From contig NZ_JABCQG010000021.1 in assembly GCF_015244565.1 (NCBI RefSeq), positions 1 to 33,799 on the forward strand: a stretch of 33,799 nt of DNA. Reading direction: 5' to 3'. The DNA comes from Gluconobacter vitians (GTDB lineage: Bacteria; Pseudomonadota; Alphaproteobacteria; Acetobacterales; Acetobacteraceae). The position numbers were made by a program, and so were the translations under genes. The notes below the pieces were generated by a model. It saw nothing but the letters and a program-made list of their open reading frames with translations, was not told the origin of the DNA and searched no databases. Shown here piece after piece: positions 31,861-33,799 of this stretch (position 1 is its first letter; the number at the start of each line of letters is the position of its first letter).

Positions 31861-33151
31861 GGAGGGATCGAAGAACTGTTTGTTGATGCGCTTGTCTGAT
31901 GATTTTAGTTTTTTGGCGCTTTGATTGAGGGTTTCCGGGGTGACTTTCGCTCTGCGTTTTGAGCAGATCACGGTCCATCGCCAGTGGGAGGACTACGCGC
32001 TCGCGTTCAATCTTTCGAGGAAGAGGAAGCGGCGCATATTATAGACGATATTGGCAAGGCCGATCCTCATGGTGGCCCGGGTGATACCGACAGTTCGGAC
32101 GAACAGACCCATTTGCGATTTCTGATCGGCAAAGACATGCTCGACACGAGATCGGATCACCGACTTTCCAGCATTCGATTTCTGGATATGCCGGGGCATA
32201 GGTTTGAGATGCGGCTTTTTCCTGTGAACCTTCGAGACAAAGCCCTGCTTGTCCATGAAGTCCTCATTGGCTTTGGAGCGATACGCCGTGTCAGCCCAGA
32301 CGCTTGAGGCCGTATTGGTTTTATCCAGAAGGCCCTCGCGCAGTCTGGCACCATCACTGGCAGCAGCATCCGTTGTCTTCCATTTCCGGATGAACCGGAA
32401 CTTCCGGTCGATGGAAACATGGGACTTGTAGCCAAAGAACGGAATGGCGAGGTCCGTGGCTGGGATCGTCCCGTCATCCTGACGCTTCGCTTTGGTAAAC
32501 TTCAGTGTCCAGCGCGCATGACGGTCCTTATGCGACAGCTTTGCGGGTTTGTCCTGCCAATCTTCAGGAATACGCCCTGCCCGGAGGTCAGCTTTCTCAG
32601 CGTTCGTATTGCGCTGCTTTGGGGCGGCTACCAATGTCGCATCCAGGATCTGGCCGGACATTGGCAGATAACCGGCGGTCCGCAGAGTGGCATCAAACCG
32701 GTCAAACAGTCTTTCAATAGCTCCCGCCTGGGCCAGACGCTCACGGAACAGCCAGACCGTTTTGGCATCAGGTACCCGGTCCGACAGTCCCAGACCGAGG
32801 AAACGCATGAAGGACAGGCGGTCGTTGATCAGATATTCCGTTCGCTCGTCGGAGAGATTGTTCAGCGTCTGGATCACCAGAATCTTGAACATCAACACGG
32901 GATCAAACGGCGGTCGTCCACCTTTGCTCCCATCTGAATAGGCCAGAGCCTTCTCCAGATCAGGGCGGAACACCTCAAAATCCACAGTCCGGGAAAATGC
33001 CTCAAGCTGATCGCCAAGCCCGCTTAACCGGGCCAGCCGCTCTTCAACATCAAAGAAACCAGGCCGCTTCATCTGCCATCATCCCCAATCAACGCAGGAG
33101 AGATGGAATCACAGAGGAACCCTCAAATCCAGAAGGTTTTTCGAACCCTCC
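31861..33151 (-). mobile_element. IS5-group insertion sequence, complete (~1.29 kb)
   Basis: The element is bounded by imperfect inverted repeats GGAGGGATCGAAGAAC at 31861-31876 and the reverse complement of GGAGGGTTCGAAAAAC at 33136-33151. These follow the pattern of IS5 termini. It contains one full-length transposase on the minus strand. Flanks are ACCT on the left and AGCT on the right, so there is no matching 4-bp target duplication. The flanking genes also do not match each other. Both facts point to recombination between IS copies or an adjacent deletion. Confidence 0.82.
31993..33072 (-). CDS. IS5-family transposase
   Basis: This 359-residue DDE transposase has the N-terminal DUF772 region (GRPPFDPVLMFKILVIQTLN, LSDERTEYLINDRLSFMRFL) and the first acidic motif (GQILDATLVAAPKQRN). 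The second Asp lies in SSVWADTAYRSKANEDFM, and the catalytic Glu region is SVIRSRVEHVFADQKSQMGL. It looks intact with no frameshift, so the element may be active. The C-terminal motif NIVYNMRRFLFLERL is typical of the group. Confidence 0.92.
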   Translation of the reverse strand: MKRPGFFDVEERLARLSGLGDQLEAFSRTVDFEVFRPDLEKALAYSDGSKGGRPPFDPVLMFKILVIQTLNNLSDERTEYLINDRLSFMRFLGLGLSDRVPDAKTVWLFRERLAQAGAIERLFDRFDATLRTAGYLPMSGQILDATLVAAPKQRNTNAEKADLRAGRIPEDWQDKPAKLSHKDRHARWTLKFTKAKRQDDGTIPATDLAIPFFGYKSHVSIDRKFRFIRKWKTTDAAASDGARLREGLLDKTNTASSVWADTAYRSKANEDFMDKQGFVSKVHRKKPHLKPMPRHIQKSNAGKSVIRSRVEHVFADQKSQMGLFVRTVGITRATMRIGLANIVYNMRRFLFLERLNASA

Positions 33152-33153
33152 AG

Positions 33154-33393
33154 CTTCAGGTGATGCAAACCCAGTGGGGTAATTGCTCACCAGGTGGCAC
33201 CGTCACGCTGAACCCACATTTGGTCAAAGCCCCGCGTGACTGCATTGATTACGTGATCCTGCATGAACTGTGCCATCTGAAGGAGCACAATCATGGTCCG
33301 GCCTTCTGGTCCCTTCTGGAACGTGTCATGCCGGATTGGGAGCGCCATAAGGCAAGACTGGACGGAATGGCGGAAATGATGCTGCAAAAATAG
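33154..33393 (+). pseudogene. YgjP/DUF45-type metallopeptidase, 3' fragment
   Basis: About 79 C-terminal residues of a SprT/YgjP-like zinc metallopeptidase remain: QTQWGNCSPGGTVTLNPHLV, then YVILHELCHLKEHNHGPAFW with the HExxH zinc motif intact, then the C-terminus PDWERHKARLDGMAEMMLQK. The open frame begins at 33103 inside the IS, but homology starts at the IS edge, so the N-terminal half is missing. A fused product starting in the IS is possible but probably inactive. The stop is TAG at 33391-33393. Confidence 0.75.
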
Positions 33394-33622
33394 CTCTATT
33401 TGACTGCCATGAGGGGGAAAGCGGAGTGTCCGCTATCGGAGAGATACTGGAGAAAAACTGACAGTAATGCATTCGCACTGAGCGAAGCCTCAACAGCCAC
33501 TTTCTCCGTAGAACAAAATCCATTTAACAGGGAGCGAACGCATCTATTCATAGAGTTCGTCGGAAAATAAATCTTATCTACGGACAGCTCTGAGGCTGGC
33601 TGCAGCCTGCGAGTACCGTCTA
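33394..33622. other. Non-coding spacer between YgjP fragment and next IS
   Basis: I see no gene. Short frames on either strand are unrecognised. The sequence is lower in GC than the chromosome average here and may contain decayed mobile-element DNA. Confidence 0.4.
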
Positions 33623-33799
33623 GGGCCTGTTAGCACTTGAAACACTTCCCATATTATAGGGATGGAAGAAGGAGACGGAACAGGCACTTTTACGGACGAG
33701 ACATGGGCGATCTGGGAACCTCTGATTGAAGCGGTTCGCCCAAGGGGCAAGACGCCGCCCCATGATCTGCGGCGTACGATAGCAGCAATTTTCTGGCGC
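33623..33799 (+). mobile_element. IS5-family (IS427-like) element, left end, cut by window edge
   Basis: The presumed left terminus GGGCCTGTTAGCAC begins at 33623, right after CTA, consistent with a TA-type target. A transposase frame opens 39 bp inside. The other end lies beyond the window, so the boundary cannot be confirmed. Confidence 0.6.
33662..33799 (+). CDS. IS5-family transposase N-terminus (DUF4096 type, partial)
   Basis: 46 codons run open to the window edge. FTDETWAIWEPLIEAVRPRG and HDLRRTIAAIFWR match the N-terminal DUF4096 domain of IS5/IS427-type OrfA proteins (FTDxxWxxIxPLLP... LRRxxxAIxWR pattern). OrfA and OrfB of such elements are usually joined by frameshifting; OrfB is outside the window. 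Confidence 0.75.
   Translation, partial: MEEGDGTGTFTDETWAIWEPLIEAVRPRGKTPPHDLRRTIAAIFWR

Noticed and set aside
1-33799. CRISPR array or defence island
   Set aside because: No regularly spaced direct repeats and no cas, restriction or toxin-antitoxin genes were seen in the window.

Overview
The window looks like chromosomal DNA of an acetic acid bacterium, most likely Gluconobacter or a close relative. This rests on high GC, two TonB-dependent receptors beside a Fur-controlled ExbB/ExbD/TonB operon, a polyol/tetrulose catabolic operon, and several insertion sequences. The genus is inferred from gene content, not from a marker gene.

Left part (1-12.2 kb). The 3' end of an IS3-family element is joined to the 3' remnant of an MHS-type MFS transporter. 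Next come a TonB-dependent receptor with a good terminator, an SDR oxidoreductase divergent from a SulP/STAS anion transporter, and a PhnA/YjdM zinc-ribbon protein. A DyP-type peroxidase gene follows that carries two in-frame amber codons, then an NmrA-like gene. The exbB-exbD-tonB operon (minus strand) has a Fur box. A DUF4405 membrane protein and an O-methyltransferase complete this part.

Middle (12.2-19.2 kb). A second, siderophore-type TonB-dependent receptor with its own Fur box is followed by a Sel1-repeat gene. Divergent from it lie a PstS-like phosphate-binding protein, an OprB-like porin and a PPK2 polyphosphate kinase. Together these look like a small phosphate capture and storage group.

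Right-centre (19.3-30.5 kb). A ten-gene minus-strand locus encodes an FGGY kinase (EryA-like), a FAD polyol-phosphate dehydrogenase (EryB-like), an aldolase-like TIM-barrel protein, TpiA-like and RpiB-like isomerases, a ribose-type ABC importer and a two-domain DhaK/DhaL kinase. I read it as an erythritol plus L-erythrulose operon feeding D-erythrose-4-phosphate into the pentose phosphate pathway. It has two probable promoter regions with palindromic operators and no regulator gene in the window. The aldolase-like protein sits where the racemase EryC would be expected and is the most interesting unknown here.

Right end (30.5-33.8 kb). An AT-rich, gene-poor stretch begins at a 14-nt match to the 3' end of an initiator tRNA followed by a strong terminator. 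Further on, an IS5-group element joins a 5' fragment of a NarK-type nitrate transporter to the 3' part of a YgjP-type metallopeptidase. The start of another IS lies at the window edge. This end looks like a mobile or rearranged region, possibly an island at tRNA-fMet.
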